64,000 nucleotides of DNA from Hallerella sp963652365 (GCA_963652365.1 CAVJTH010000011.1:1-64000), one strand, 5' to 3'; positions 17,741 to 26,085 are shown, numbered from the stretch's first letter. Program-made: numbers and translations. Notes: generated from the letters alone by a model not told the origin.

Positions 17741-19336
17741 TTAGCGCGACTTCTTTTTGCGCGAAGCGAACCATTCGTCGAACGTGATCGCCCGGTCGAG
17801 ATATCCTGTCGGGGAAAGTTCGAGCACGCGGTTCGCGATGGTCTCGGCGAATTCGTGGTCTTCGGTGGAGAAGATGATTGGGCCCTTGTAGGCCTTGAGA
17901 CCGTTGTTCAGCGCGGTAATCGATTCGAGGTCGAGATGCGCTGTCGGCTCGTCGAGCATCAGCATGTTCGCGTTCGAGAGCATCATGCGGCTGAGCATGC
18001 AGCGGACCTTTTCGCCTCCCGAAAGGACTTTTGCGGACTTGAGCGCCTCTTCGCCGGTGAAGAGCATCCGCCCGAGAAAACCGCGGATGAATGTTTCGTC
18101 CTGCTCCTTGCTGAACTGCCGAAGCCAATCGACGAGAGAAAGATCCTTGTCGAAAAACGCGTCGTTGTTCTTCGGAAAGTAGCTGGTCGAGATGGTCGTT
18201 CCCCACTTGACTTTTCCCGACTTGATGTTTTCGTCGTCGAGGATGGCTTCGAAAAAGGCCGTCTTGAGAACTCCGCAGTCGCCGACGAGAGCCACCTTGT
18301 CGCCTCCGCCGAGCGAAAAGTTCAAATGTTCGAGCGTCGTGCCGTCTTTCGCGGTGACGGTCAGGTCCTTGACTTCGAGGACGATCTTTCCCGGCTCGCG
18401 GTCCATCTTGAAGCTCACCCACGGGAACTTGCGGCTCGAAGCGGGCATCTCTTCGACCGTCATCTTGTCGAGAAGCTTCTTGCGGCTGGTGGCCTGCTTC
18501 GCCTTGGAGGCGTTCGAAGCGAACCGCTGGATAAACGCTTTCAGTTCGGCGATCTTTTCTTCGGCGCGGCGGTTCTGGTCCTTGCGCTGCTTCTGCGCGA
18601 GCTGGCTTGCCTCGTACCAGAATTCGTAGTTGCCCGCGTAGAGGTTCACGCGCCCGTAGTCGATGTCGCAGATGTTCGTGCAGACCGTGTTCAGGAAGTG
18701 CCTGTCGTGGGAAACCACGATGACCGTGTTCTCGAAGCGCTCGAGATAGTCTTCGAGCCAGCTGACGCATTCGAGGTCGAGGTGGTTGGTCGGTTCGTCG
18801 AGCAGCAGGATGTCCGGGTTGCCGAAGAGCGCCTGGGCGAGGAGCACGCGAATCTTTTCGTTGCCGTCGAGCTCCTTCATCAGCTTGGCGTGGGATTCTT
18901 CGGGAATGCCTAGCCCCTTGAGCAGCGTTCCGGCGGAGGATTCGGCTTCGTAACCGCCCATTTCGCCGAATTTCGTTTCGATGTCGATCGCTTCCATGCC
19001 TTCCGCTTCGGTCATTTCGGCCTTGGCGTAGAGTTCTTCGCGGCGCTTTCCGAGCCTGTAGAGTTCGGCGTATCCCATCATGACCGTGTCGAGAACCGAA
19101 AATTCTTCGAAGGCAAAGTGATCCTGCTTGAGGACGGCGATGCGTTCGCCAGCGTCGTGCGTGACGTCGCCCGTGTTCGGCTCCAGTTCTCCCGAAAGGA
19201 TTTTCAGGAACGTAGATTTTCCGGCACCGTTCGCGCCGATAATCCCGTAGCAGTTTCCCTTGCGGAACGAGAGGTTGACTTCCTTGAAAAGCACGCGGCT
19301 TCCGTATTGCAGACTGACATTAGAAACATTGAGCAT
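17741..19336 (-). CDS. ABC-F family ATPase (YbiT-like)
   Basis: ABC-F proteins are cytoplasmic, ribosome-associated ATPases with two ABC domains and no membrane segments. The 531 residues carry Walker A GANGAGKST and VGDCGVLKT (second site degenerate: GDCGVLKT lacks the usual GKS/T), a linker rich in basic residues (about 240-310), the second signature LSGGEKVRCMLSRMML and Walker B MLMLDEPTAHLD. Length fits the YbiT subgroup (about 530). TATCTTTG 7 nt from the ATG suggests a leaderless mRNA although the WYL gene ends only 18 bp upstream on the same strand. A translation-factor role is inferred; antibiotic-resistance roles are not indicated. Confidence 0.92.
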   Translation of the reverse strand: MLNVSNVSLQYGSRVLFKEVNLSFRKGNCYGIIGANGAGKSTFLKILSGELEPNTGDVTHDAGERIAVLKQDHFAFEEFSVLDTVMMGYAELYRLGKRREELYAKAEMTEAEGMEAIDIETKFGEMGGYEAESSAGTLLKGLGIPEESHAKLMKELDGNEKIRVLLAQALFGNPDILLLDEPTNHLDLECVSWLEDYLERFENTVIVVSHDRHFLNTVCTNICDIDYGRVNLYAGNYEFWYEASQLAQKQRKDQNRRAEEKIAELKAFIQRFASNASKAKQATSRKKLLDKMTVEEMPASSRKFPWVSFKMDREPGKIVLEVKDLTVTAKDGTTLEHLNFSLGGGDKVALVGDCGVLKTAFFEAILDDENIKSGKVKWGTTISTSYFPKNNDAFFDKDLSLVDWLRQFSKEQDETFIRGFLGRMLFTGEEALKSAKVLSGGEKVRCMLSRMMLSNANMLMLDEPTAHLDLESITALNNGLKAYKGPIIFSTEDHEFAETIANRVLELSPTGYLDRAITFDEWFASRKKKSR

Positions 19337-19341
19337 GGCGC

Positions 19342-19349
19342 CAAAGATA
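19342..19349 (-). promoter_or_regulatory. TAnnTTTG -10 element of the ABC-F gene
   Basis: TATCTTTG lies in the 18-bp gap after the WYL gene. The hexamer ends 7 nt before the ABC-F ATG, so this gene probably has its own leaderless promoter. Confidence 0.45.
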
Positions 19350-19354
19350 GTAAA

Positions 19355-20386
19355 TTAGCTGTCTTCTGCCTGATGCCGATACAGCTTGACCAGTTCCGTT
19401 GCGCTGTCTAGGATCATCTGCCGCAGTTTCGCGGGCTTCTGGACCTTGGCTGTCGGGCCGTAATGCAACACCCATTGCCTGAGCAGATCGTTTACGGCGA
19501 CATTCATTGTCACGTGCAAATTGCCGTTCTTCAGTTCCCGGATTTTCATGTTCGGGTGGTAGGGACGTTCCTGCAGAAAGTACTTGGCGTATCCGGGAAA
19601 ACGGATGACGACCTTTTCGACATGCGGATTCTGATCGTCCGAAAGGAACGCGCCCGACTGGATTCGCTTGCGGAGAACCTCGATGACGTTCGGGTCTTCG
19701 TCAAAGCGTTCGCGCAGAATCTTTGCGGACTTGATTCTCCGGAGCTTTAGCGCGTATGTCTTGTCGGGAAATCGCTGCGATACGCATCCGACATAGATTT
19801 CGCCTTGGTGGATGGCGACCATCAGCGGAATGCGCGGCTTGTCGGTTCGTGTTCCCCAGTTGTCGGTGTAGGCTATCTGCACCTTCCGTTTCTTTCGAAT
19901 GGCTTCGAGCACGATCGGGAGAGTCCTGCCCGTGTCTTCGTCAAAGTCCGGAGGCGATCCCATGAAGAGGATCCTTCCGTTCAGTTCCCTGGCATACCAC
20001 GACAAGGACTCCTGCTGTCTCTTGGGGAGATCCTGGATAATCTTTCGGGTGATGTCTTCGATGAGTCCCGATGTCGCGGGATACATGTTCGCGATGCGTC
20101 GCAGAAAGACGAAGTGCAGGACGGTATCGTCGAATTCGGGAAAAACGAGCTTGTCCGCCTTGCCGTTCGAGACTTGAAAGTAAACCTTGCCGCTATCGAC
20201 AAAACGCCTGACATAGCCGCCATCGATGTCGGCGAGAGCCTGCATGTCGCGCTGCACGCTTCGCAAGTCGCTATCGGGAATGTCGAGTTGCCGCATGATA
20301 TCGGCAATGCTGTAGCGGTTGCCGTAGTGCGCCATCAGGTACACGAATATCCGAATCATGCGTTCGCCGCGGGTCTGTTCTGCCAT
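19355..20386 (-). CDS. WYL-domain transcriptional regulator
   Basis: About 343 residues: an N-terminal winged helix-turn-helix (RGERMIRIFVYLMAHYGNRYSIADIMRQL..., about 5-65), a WYL ligand-binding domain in the middle (RKKRKVQIAYTDNWGTRTDKPRIPLMVAIHQGEIYVG) and a C-terminal WCX extension. The start at ATG 20386 is supported by GGAG 6-8 nt upstream; an upstream in-frame start would read through the putative operator. WYL proteins bind nucleic acid or nucleotide ligands and often control defence and DNA-damage genes. It lies immediately downstream of an SMC-like ATPase and the two share an operator-like palindrome. Confidence 0.88.
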   Translation of the reverse strand: MAEQTRGERMIRIFVYLMAHYGNRYSIADIMRQLDIPDSDLRSVQRDMQALADIDGGYVRRFVDSGKVYFQVSNGKADKLVFPEFDDTVLHFVFLRRIANMYPATSGLIEDITRKIIQDLPKRQQESLSWYARELNGRILFMGSPPDFDEDTGRTLPIVLEAIRKKRKVQIAYTDNWGTRTDKPRIPLMVAIHQGEIYVGCVSQRFPDKTYALKLRRIKSAKILRERFDEDPNVIEVLRKRIQSGAFLSDDQNPHVEKVVIRFPGYAKYFLQERPYHPNMKIRELKNGNLHVTMNVAVNDLLRQWVLHYGPTAKVQKPAKLRQMILDSATELVKLYRHQAEDS

Positions 20387-20431
20387 CGTTTCTCCGGTTT
20401 TACATGAACTTGTACGAATATACAAAACAGG

Positions 20432-20446
20432 CGACATCTATTGTCG
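20432..20446. promoter_or_regulatory. Operator-like palindrome upstream of the WYL gene
   Basis: CGACATCTATTGTCG has perfect 5-nt arms (CGACA/TGTCG) around a 5-nt spacer. It overlaps the stop codon of the ATPase and lies 46 bp upstream of the WYL ATG, next to a TATATT hexamer. The same element, reversed, sits upstream of the ATPase at 21360-21374. A second imperfect dyad TTGTA-N6-TACAA lies between it and the WYL start. Confidence 0.6.
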
Positions 20447-21316
20447 TTTAAATTCGCTCTCCCGCTTTTTGAAAAGCTCGTAATACGCCTTGACGGTGGG
20501 AAGTTCTGTCCATTTGTCCTCGACGATTTCCTTGTTGTCCAGATTGTAGAGCTTGGCGTTCGGGATGCCCAGGAAGAACGGGGAATGCGTCGCGATGATG
20601 AACTGGCAGTTGGCCTTTTCCGCCATCTGTTCGAGAAACTCGGCAAGGTAGCCTTGGAGTTCCGCGGAAAGGCTGTTTTCCGGTTCGTCGAGCAGATAGA
20701 GCCCGTTTCGCTCGATGATGTTTACAAAATAAGCGTAGGCGGTTTCCCCGTTGGAATGCAGGACGATATCGGAGCCGATGTTCAGCTTGACCACTTTTGA
20801 AAAACTGAGACGGCGCATGGTGTAATAGTTTTCGAATTTCTTGATGCTTTCCATGTCGTCGAATTTGATTTCTTTTACACGACTGTCCGGATCGTATTTT
20901 GCTTTTCGCTGTTCATCGAAAATTTGATCCTGTCTCTGCATTTTGTATTCATTGGCATCGCGAAGCGTGAGCATCTTTTCGAAAATCTCGTCGCTAGCGA
21001 TGATTCTCTTGTCGGGGCATCCGTTTGATTCCACCTTTTGACATAGTTTGCAGAAGTCGGCAAAGCAGCTTGTTTCGTTGAATTTCGCATAGCGTTTGGC
21101 TTTTATCTTTTCCGCGATGACGTTGAGCAGCGTCGATTTTCCGGAACCGTTGTTTCCGTAGAACAGCGTGATCTTGTCGAACTGGATTTTAAAGGCGTTT
21201 TCGTTGAATGTGTTCAAAACGTGGAATGGGTAGGTGCTCATGAATGTAGGGATGCTGTAGTCAAGATGCTGATCCGGCCCGGCGGGAATGGTAAATGACT
21301 TGATGTGCAGTGGCAT
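20438..21316 (-). CDS. SMC/AAA-type ATPase paired with the WYL regulator
   Basis: The 292-residue protein is an ABC-class (AAA_23-like) ATPase with Walker A FYGNNGSGKSTLLN at about residues 52-65, Walker B GLYLLDEPENSLS near residue 205 and the switch histidine in FIIATHSPFFLGI near 242. The insert between the motifs (about 80-180) is short and contains a CxxC-like pair (CKLCQKVESNGC), much shorter than the coiled coils of RecF/SMC proteins. The ABC signature motif is not obvious. No nuclease, toxin or reverse-transcriptase partner is next to it. Single ATPases of this kind occur in phage-defence and uncharacterised loci; function is unknown. Confidence 0.82.
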   Translation of the reverse strand: MPLHIKSFTIPAGPDQHLDYSIPTFMSTYPFHVLNTFNENAFKIQFDKITLFYGNNGSGKSTLLNVIAEKIKAKRYAKFNETSCFADFCKLCQKVESNGCPDKRIIASDEIFEKMLTLRDANEYKMQRQDQIFDEQRKAKYDPDSRVKEIKFDDMESIKKFENYYTMRRLSFSKVVKLNIGSDIVLHSNGETAYAYFVNIIERNGLYLLDEPENSLSAELQGYLAEFLEQMAEKANCQFIIATHSPFFLGIPNAKLYNLDNKEIVEDKWTELPTVKAYYELFKKRESEFKRQ

Positions 21317-21359
21317 GGAGATCCTTTGTTGAATTCTCCTTGAAAATAGAATGCAAAGG

Positions 21360-21374
21360 CGACAATAGATGTCG
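21360..21374. promoter_or_regulatory. Operator-like palindrome upstream of the ATPase gene
   Basis: CGACAATAGATGTCG is the exact reverse complement of the element at 20432-20446. It lies 43 bp upstream of the ATPase ATG, with a TTCTAT/TATTTT hexamer between them and AAGGAG near the gene start. On the plus strand both copies are flanked by GG on the left and TTT on the right. Confidence 0.6.
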
Positions 21375-21417
21375 TTTGCTTGTTAGGCGAAATTTTCGGG
21401 ATTCTTCCGAAGCTACC

Positions 21418-22119
21418 CTACACGCATTTTCCAATGCCGACGATCGCCGCTGTCCGTGCGCGGAGACGGGTCGCTCCCAGGCGCAAGAGCCTGACGTTTC
21501 CGTTGCGGTAATTCTTGACGAGAGAAATTTCGCGCGGGGAAAAGCCGCCTTCCGGCCCGACGAGGAGCGTCGTCTCGGTCAGGATTTCGCCAACGGAATC
21601 GCTTCCGCTTTCGTCGCAGAGGATGATGTCGCCCGTGTAGCTTTCGATCCAGGATTCGAGAGAAACCGGGCCGCGGATTTCCGTGAGATACGCCTTGAGC
21701 GATTGCTTGAGGCTCACCATCGCCTTGAGTTCCGACCGCCGGATGATTTTTGCGAGTGGCGAATCCTTCGGCTCTTCGGAGCGTTCCGTCCGGAGCAGCG
21801 TGATGCTCCCGACTTCCATCTCGCTCACGTGCAGCGCGACTTCCTCGTTTCCGTCGTCCTTGAGACAGGCGATTCCCAGGTGGAGCCTTGGGCGCTTTCG
21901 CGCAGACGTTTCGACGCTTTCTACCCGGACCGTGCAAGCCTTGGGACCGATTTCTTCTACGCATCCCTCGGCGAAATGTCCCTTGCCGTCCGTGAGATGC
22001 AGAATGTCTCCGGGACGTGCGCGGCAGACGCGTGTCGCGTGCGCACCTTCTTCGTCGGAAAGGGCAATCGTTCCCGGGAAAAGGTCCGGAACGTAAAATC
22101 GGGTGTCGGGAGATTTCAT
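21418..22119 (-). CDS. rsmE: 16S rRNA m3U1498 methyltransferase
   Basis: RsmE is a SPOUT methyltransferase acting on U1498 of 16S rRNA. The 233-residue product has the N-terminal PUA-like domain (RFYVPDLFPGTIALSDEEGAHATRV), KDDGNEEVALHVSEMEVGSI, and the C-terminal trefoil-knot motifs LLVGPEGGFSPRE and RLLRLGATRLRARTAAI. ATG 22119 is preferred; the open frame continues far upstream only as a shadow of the divergent HAD gene. A TATTTT hexamer 7 nt from the ATG suggests a leaderless transcript. Confidence 0.94.
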   Translation of the reverse strand: MKSPDTRFYVPDLFPGTIALSDEEGAHATRVCRARPGDILHLTDGKGHFAEGCVEEIGPKACTVRVESVETSARKRPRLHLGIACLKDDGNEEVALHVSEMEVGSITLLRTERSEEPKDSPLAKIIRRSELKAMVSLKQSLKAYLTEIRGPVSLESWIESYTGDIILCDESGSDSVGEILTETTLLVGPEGGFSPREISLVKNYRNGNVRLLRLGATRLRARTAAIVGIGKCV

Positions 22120-22126
22120 GCGCAAA

Positions 22127-22132
22127 AAAATA
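22127..22132 (-). promoter_or_regulatory. -10 element of rsmE
   Basis: TATTTT with 7 nt (TTTGCGC) to the rsmE ATG. Only 27 bp separate this start from the divergent HAD gene, whose own -10 hexamer (22134-22139) lies directly alongside, so the two promoters are back to back. Confidence 0.4.
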
Positions 22133-22133
22133 C

Positions 22134-22139
22134 TAAATT
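22134..22139 (+). promoter_or_regulatory. -10 element of the HAD phosphatase gene
   Basis: TAAATT with 7 nt (GGCGGAT) to ATG 22147; no Shine-Dalgarno sequence. Confidence 0.4.
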
Positions 22140-22146
22140 GGCGGAT

Positions 22147-22944
22147 ATGCAAATCAAGGCTCTTGTGTTCGATCTCGACGGGACGCTCTACCTCTCCGGA
22201 AAGCCCTATCCGCAGGCTGTCGAAACCGTGCAGCGCGTCGCGGAAAAGGTTCCCGTCTATTATCTTTCGAACAACACGAGCAAGTCGCTTGTCTTTTACA
22301 CGAACCGTCTCTTGCGCATGGGGCTTCCGATTCAGTCCAAGGAATCCATCCTTTCGTCGATGACGTTCGCCCTGTCGGAAATTCACCGTCGCGGAATCAA
22401 GAACCTCTACCTGTTCGCGAATCCCGAAGTCGTGGAATGGTTTGCCGCCGAGGATCCTGCGCTCGATCTGCGCGCGCCGCGCGAAGAAACGGACCTGGTC
22501 CTTGTCGCCTACCATTCGTCGTTCAGCTATTCGGAGCTTTGCGAAGTCAGCTGGCGGCTCGAACGCGGCGCGGACTTCTGGGTGACGCATTCGGACTTTG
22601 TCTGCCCGGATGCCCTGGGGCCCGTTCCGGATGTCGGAAGCTTCATGGCGATGTTCAAGGCCGCGACCGGACGGGAGCCGTCCCGCATTTTCGGAAAGCC
22701 GAATCCCGAGATGCTCGCGCCGCTTTCGAAAAGATTTCGGCCCGAGGAAATCCTGTTCGTGGGCGATCGACTTTACACGGATTTCGAGCTTGCGCTCCGG
22801 GCGGGGTGTCACTTCGCGCTCGTTCTTTGCGGCGAGACAAAGGCGCGCGATGTCCAGCGGCTCGCTCGGCAACCGGAAATCATCGCGGAGCAGGTCAGCG
22901 ATATCGACTTCGAACGGCTGATCGGCGATTCTCGAAAAAAATAG
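22147..22944 (+). CDS. HAD-superfamily phosphatase, NagD-like
   Basis: The 265-residue protein has HAD motif I FDLDGTLY (D9, D11), motif II LSNNTSKS, the lysine-containing FGKPNPEML and motif IV FVGDRLYTDFELALRAG. The order and the C2-type cap between motifs II and III match the NagD/PGP-like subfamily, which dephosphorylates nucleotides or small sugar phosphates. The exact substrate is unknown. ATG 22147 is supported by the promoter spacing; the open frame extends upstream only opposite rsmE. Confidence 0.9.
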   Translation: MQIKALVFDLDGTLYLSGKPYPQAVETVQRVAEKVPVYYLSNNTSKSLVFYTNRLLRMGLPIQSKESILSSMTFALSEIHRRGIKNLYLFANPEVVEWFAAEDPALDLRAPREETDLVLVAYHSSFSYSELCEVSWRLERGADFWVTHSDFVCPDALGPVPDVGSFMAMFKAATGREPSRIFGKPNPEMLAPLSKRFRPEEILFVGDRLYTDFELALRAGCHFALVLCGETKARDVQRLARQPEIIAEQVSDIDFERLIGDSRKK

Positions 22945-22978
22945 TTTGTAAACTCTTTAAAACACAGCGGGTTTTTCC

Positions 22979-22986
22979 TACCTTTG
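22979..22986 (+). promoter_or_regulatory. TAnnTTTG -10 element of the SulP gene
   Basis: TACCTTTG ends 9 nt before ATG 22996. A short leader of a few nucleotides at most is expected. Confidence 0.4.
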
Positions 22987-22995
22987 GCGGCACTT

Positions 22996-24891
22996 ATGCC
23001 AAAGATGCAAATGTATGTGCCGGAGCTCTTCAGGCAGCTTCGCAAGGGCTATTCGAAACAACTTCTCGCCAAGGACTTGATGTCCGGTCTGATCGTCGGC
23101 ATCCTGGCGCTTCCGCTTGCCATCGCCTTTGCCATCGCGAGTGGCGTGGGCCCGGAGAAGGGACTTTACACGGCGATCATCGCGGGTTTCGCGATTTCCT
23201 TTTTCGGGGGAAGCCGCTTCCAGATAGGCGGCCCGACGGGCGCGTTCATCGTCATCGTCTATGGCATCGTTTCAAGATACGGCTACGACGGGCTTGCGAC
23301 GGCGACGCTCATGGCGGGCGTCATGCTTGTCATCTTCGGCATCGCGAAGCTCGGCGCGATCATCAAGTTCATCCCGTTTCCGGTGACGGTCGGCTTCACC
23401 GCGGGCATCGCGATTATCATCGCGCTCGGGCAGGTGCCGAACTTTCTGGGACTGCATTTTCCTACGGGCGTTTCCGAACCCGCGGACGCCATCGGGAAGA
23501 TTTCCTTGTACGCCAGGTCGATCGCTTCGACGAATCTCTACTCGGTCATCGTGGGGGCGTTTGCGCTCCTCGTCTGCATCTTCTGGCCGAAAGTGACGAC
23601 AAAGGTTCCGGGTTCCCTGATAGCGATTGTCCTTGCCACCGCTCTCGTCAAGATTCTTGGGTGGGACGATGCGCACGGCGTGATGACGATCGGGTCGAAG
23701 AACCAGATCCCGACGGGGTTCCCGACGCCGCATCTGCCGAACATCAGCCTGGAAATGATGCGACAGGTCTTTCAGCCGGCGCTCACGATCGCGATTCTCG
23801 GAGCGATCGAATCCCTGCTTTCCGCGGTCGTTGCGGACGGCATGACGGGAACGCGGCATCGCTCGAACACGGAACTGATGGGGCAGGGAATCGCGAACAT
23901 TCTCTCCCCGATTTTTGGCGGCATCCCGGCGACGGGGGCGATCGCGCGTACGGCGACGAACATCAGGAACGGCGCGGTCAGTCCGGTTTCGGGGCTTGTC
24001 CATGCGGTGATCCTGCTCTTGATCATGCTCCTTTTCGGCAAGTATGCGGAAATGATTCCGATGGCGGCTCTCGCCGCGGTTCTTTTCCAGGTCGCTTTCA
24101 ACATGTGCGGCTATAAGAACTTCGCGAAGCTTGTCAAGGGAGCGCCCAAGAGCGACGTGACGGTCTTGCTCGCGACCTTTGTCCTGACCGTGGTGATGGA
24201 TTTGACGATTGCCATCGAAGTGGGCGTCCTTCTCGCCGCGATCCTCTTTATCCGTCGGATGTCGGATGTCGCGGAAGTGGAATGCGTGACGGAAGAGCTG
24301 CACGAAGGCGACGAGGAACTCGCCGATCCGAACAACATCGCAAGCCGCCAGGTTCCTCACGGTGTCGCAGTCTTCGAAATCATGGGTTCGCTTTTCTTTG
24401 GCGCGGTCGAAAAGTTCAAGGCCGCCTTGGACATGACCAATTCGCACCCGAAAATCCTGATCCTCCGGATGCGACAGGTTCCGTCGATCGATGCCGCGGG
24501 AATCCAGATGATCGAGGGCCTGCTTTCCAAGTGCCGCTCCGAGGGCACGCAGCTCTTGCTGTCGGGCGTCCATTCCCAGCCGATCGTCGCACTTTCCAAG
24601 TCGGGGCTTCTAGGGGAAATTGGCGCGCAGAACGTCCTTGCGAATATCGATGCCGCATTGAACCGCGCCCGCGAAATCCTGGGCCTTCCGATCGTCGCCG
24701 CGCGTCCGACCGTTCCGAGTGTCGATTGGGAACACAACGTCCAGGAACCATGGGTCCCGCAAAACGCGAATGCGAAAATCGCCGAGGAGACGACCGAGGT
24801 CATCGCCGAAAGCGTTTCGGAAATTCCCGCGAAGGACATTCCGAAAATCGAAAACGAAAAGAAGGGAATGTTCCACAGGCTTTTCCGCTGA
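22996..24891 (+). CDS. SulP-family anion transporter with STAS domain
   Basis: SulP proteins are inner-membrane carriers of sulfate, bicarbonate or dicarboxylates. About 631 residues: a hydrophobic core with 12-14 helices (about 20-420) including the family segments GPTGAFIVIVYGI and GIANILSPIFGGIPATGAIARTATN, then a cytoplasmic STAS domain (about 455-565, VAVFEIMGSLFFGAVEKF... IDAAGIQMIEGL) and an acidic tail. Start choice among ATG 22996, 23005 and 23011 is uncertain; no Shine-Dalgarno sequence is present. The transported anion cannot be told from sequence. Confidence 0.92.
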   Translation: MPKMQMYVPELFRQLRKGYSKQLLAKDLMSGLIVGILALPLAIAFAIASGVGPEKGLYTAIIAGFAISFFGGSRFQIGGPTGAFIVIVYGIVSRYGYDGLATATLMAGVMLVIFGIAKLGAIIKFIPFPVTVGFTAGIAIIIALGQVPNFLGLHFPTGVSEPADAIGKISLYARSIASTNLYSVIVGAFALLVCIFWPKVTTKVPGSLIAIVLATALVKILGWDDAHGVMTIGSKNQIPTGFPTPHLPNISLEMMRQVFQPALTIAILGAIESLLSAVVADGMTGTRHRSNTELMGQGIANILSPIFGGIPATGAIARTATNIRNGAVSPVSGLVHAVILLLIMLLFGKYAEMIPMAALAAVLFQVAFNMCGYKNFAKLVKGAPKSDVTVLLATFVLTVVMDLTIAIEVGVLLAAILFIRRMSDVAEVECVTEELHEGDEELADPNNIASRQVPHGVAVFEIMGSLFFGAVEKFKAALDMTNSHPKILILRMRQVPSIDAAGIQMIEGLLSKCRSEGTQLLLSGVHSQPIVALSKSGLLGEIGAQNVLANIDAALNRAREILGLPIVAARPTVPSVDWEHNVQEPWVPQNANAKIAEETTEVIAESVSEIPAKDIPKIENEKKGMFHRLFR

Positions 24892-24892
24892 G

Positions 24893-25444
24893 CTAGAAAA
24901 TCTTCTTCTCGACCTTGCGCCATTTTCCCGGAGGCAAGTCGCCGAGCGAAAGGTTTCCGATGCGGATGCGGACGAGTCGGAGCGTCGGGAATCCGACGGC
25001 TGCCGTCATGTGACGGACCTGTCGATTCTTTCCTTCGGTAAGCGTGATTTCTATCCAGGATGTCGGGATGCTTTTTCGCTCCCGAATTGGCGGGTTTCTT
25101 TCCCAGAGCCATGTGGGGTGAGCGACCTTTTTCGCCTTGCACGGTCTTGTTCGGTAGCCCTTGATGACGATGCCACTTTCGAGCTTTAGCAGCGCTTCGC
25201 CGGAAATTTCCCCTTCGACCTGGACCAGGTACGTTCGCGGATGTCGCATTTCGGGATCGAGCAACCGCTTGACCAGCTTGCCGTCGTCGGTGAGGAGCAG
25301 CGCGCCTTCGCTGTCGTGGTCGAGCCTTCCTGCCGGATAGACGCCGCGCGGAAAACCGAACGTGTCTAGCGCCGGGTGGTTCCCTTCGGGCGTGAACTGA
25401 CTGAGGATGCCGAAAGGCTTGTTGAAGAGGAGAATCGTGGACAC
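24893..25444 (-). CDS. 23S rRNA pseudouridine synthase, RluE-like
   Basis: The 183-residue protein lacks an S4 domain and matches the short RsuA/RluE group that isomerises uridine in rRNA. It has the catalytic aspartate motif GRLDHDSEGALLLT, the N-terminal LLFNKPFGILSQFT and the C-terminal TEGKNRQVRHMTAAVGFPTLRLVRIRIG. The start is GTG 25444, with TATATT 6 nt upstream and no Shine-Dalgarno sequence. The stop lies 1 bp from the end of the convergent SulP gene. Confidence 0.92.
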   Translation of the reverse strand: MSTILLFNKPFGILSQFTPEGNHPALDTFGFPRGVYPAGRLDHDSEGALLLTDDGKLVKRLLDPEMRHPRTYLVQVEGEISGEALLKLESGIVIKGYRTRPCKAKKVAHPTWLWERNPPIRERKSIPTSWIEITLTEGKNRQVRHMTAAVGFPTLRLVRIRIGNLSLGDLPPGKWRKVEKKIF

Positions 25445-25450
25445 GCGGAG

Positions 25451-25456
25451 AATATA
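25451..25456 (-). promoter_or_regulatory. -10 element of the RluE-type gene
   Basis: TATATT with 6 nt (CTCCGC) to the GTG start; a leaderless GTG transcript is predicted. Confidence 0.45.
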
Positions 25457-25535
25457 GGAAAATCAGGCGATTGACGGTTAATTTGTTTAAAACCTGGAAA
25501 TGTCTTTTGCGATTTGGCTCGGGAGGGGAAAAGCA

Positions 25536-25567
25536 AAGGGTCCGGTTTCTTTCGAAACCGGACCCTT
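25536..25567 (-). terminator. Intrinsic terminator after tRNA-Leu
   Basis: A perfect 14-bp stem (AAGGGTCCGGTTTC/GAAACCGGACCCTT) with a 4-nt loop lies 2 nt beyond the tRNA 3' end. A T-rich tail (TTTGCTTTTCC) follows on the minus strand. Confidence 0.9.
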
Positions 25568-25568
25568 A

Positions 25569-25652
25569 TGCGGTCGGACAGACTTGAACTGTCAAGCGGT
25601 TGCCCGCACTAGCACCTCAAGCTAGCGTGTCTACCAATTCCACCACGACCGC
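25569..25652 (-). tRNA. tRNA-Leu(GAG)
   Basis: An 84-nt class II tRNA on the minus strand. The acceptor stem GCGGTCG/CGACCGC is perfect with discriminator A; the CCA end is not encoded. The anticodon stem CTAGC/GCTAG encloses the loop TTGAGGT, giving anticodon GAG (reads CUC/CUU). A long variable arm and a TTCAAGT T-loop are present. It follows secG directly, the same order as secG-leuU in E. coli. Confidence 0.97.
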
Positions 25653-25681
25653 GTTAGAATCGTTGACAGCCCAAATATAGT

Positions 25682-26059
25682 TTATTGTGCAGGGCTTGTC
25701 AAGGGGTTTTCTTGAGAATTTTCAACAGGAATCGTTGTCGCCGGGAGCTGCGGAACGGTCTGCTGTGTCGTCGCCTGCTCTGCGGACTGCTTCAGGGCCG
25801 AAGTTGCCTTTGTCGAACGATCGGCCTGGATGGTCATGTACCCGAGGCAGAAGACGAGCAACAGGTAGATGACGCCGACAACTCGCGTAAGCTTCTGGAC
25901 AAACGTCGCGGCTCCAGCCGTGGAGAATGCCGATTGCGATGTCATGCCGCCAAGACCTGCGAGACCGCCCATCTTGTCGTTTTGCAGGAGAACCAGGAGG
26001 ATGAGGAACAGGCAAAGGAAAACGTGAATGACGATTCCGACCCAAAAAAGTGTTGACAT
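25682..26059 (-). CDS. secG: Preprotein translocase subunit SecG
   Basis: SecG is the accessory subunit of the SecYEG channel. The 125-residue product has two transmembrane helices (about 4-24 and 58-76) separated by the typical loop QNDKMGGLAGLGGMTSQSAFSTAGAATF (two parts: LLQNDKMGGLAGLGG and the GAATFVQKLT segment). The C-terminal 45 residues are a Gln/Thr/Pro-rich tail longer than in E. coli. It follows tpiA by 26 bp and precedes tRNA-Leu. Confidence 0.95.
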   Translation of the reverse strand: MSTLFWVGIVIHVFLCLFLILLVLLQNDKMGGLAGLGGMTSQSAFSTAGAATFVQKLTRVVGVIYLLLVFCLGYMTIQADRSTKATSALKQSAEQATTQQTVPQLPATTIPVENSQENPLTSPAQ

Positions 26060-26085
26060 AGTGATTCCTAAAGGTTGTAATGAAA

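Noticed and set aside
20430..21376. Invertible DNA segment bounded by the mirrored palindromes
   Set aside because: The repeats are only 15 bp and no recombinase gene is nearby. Two operator copies explain the pattern more simply.
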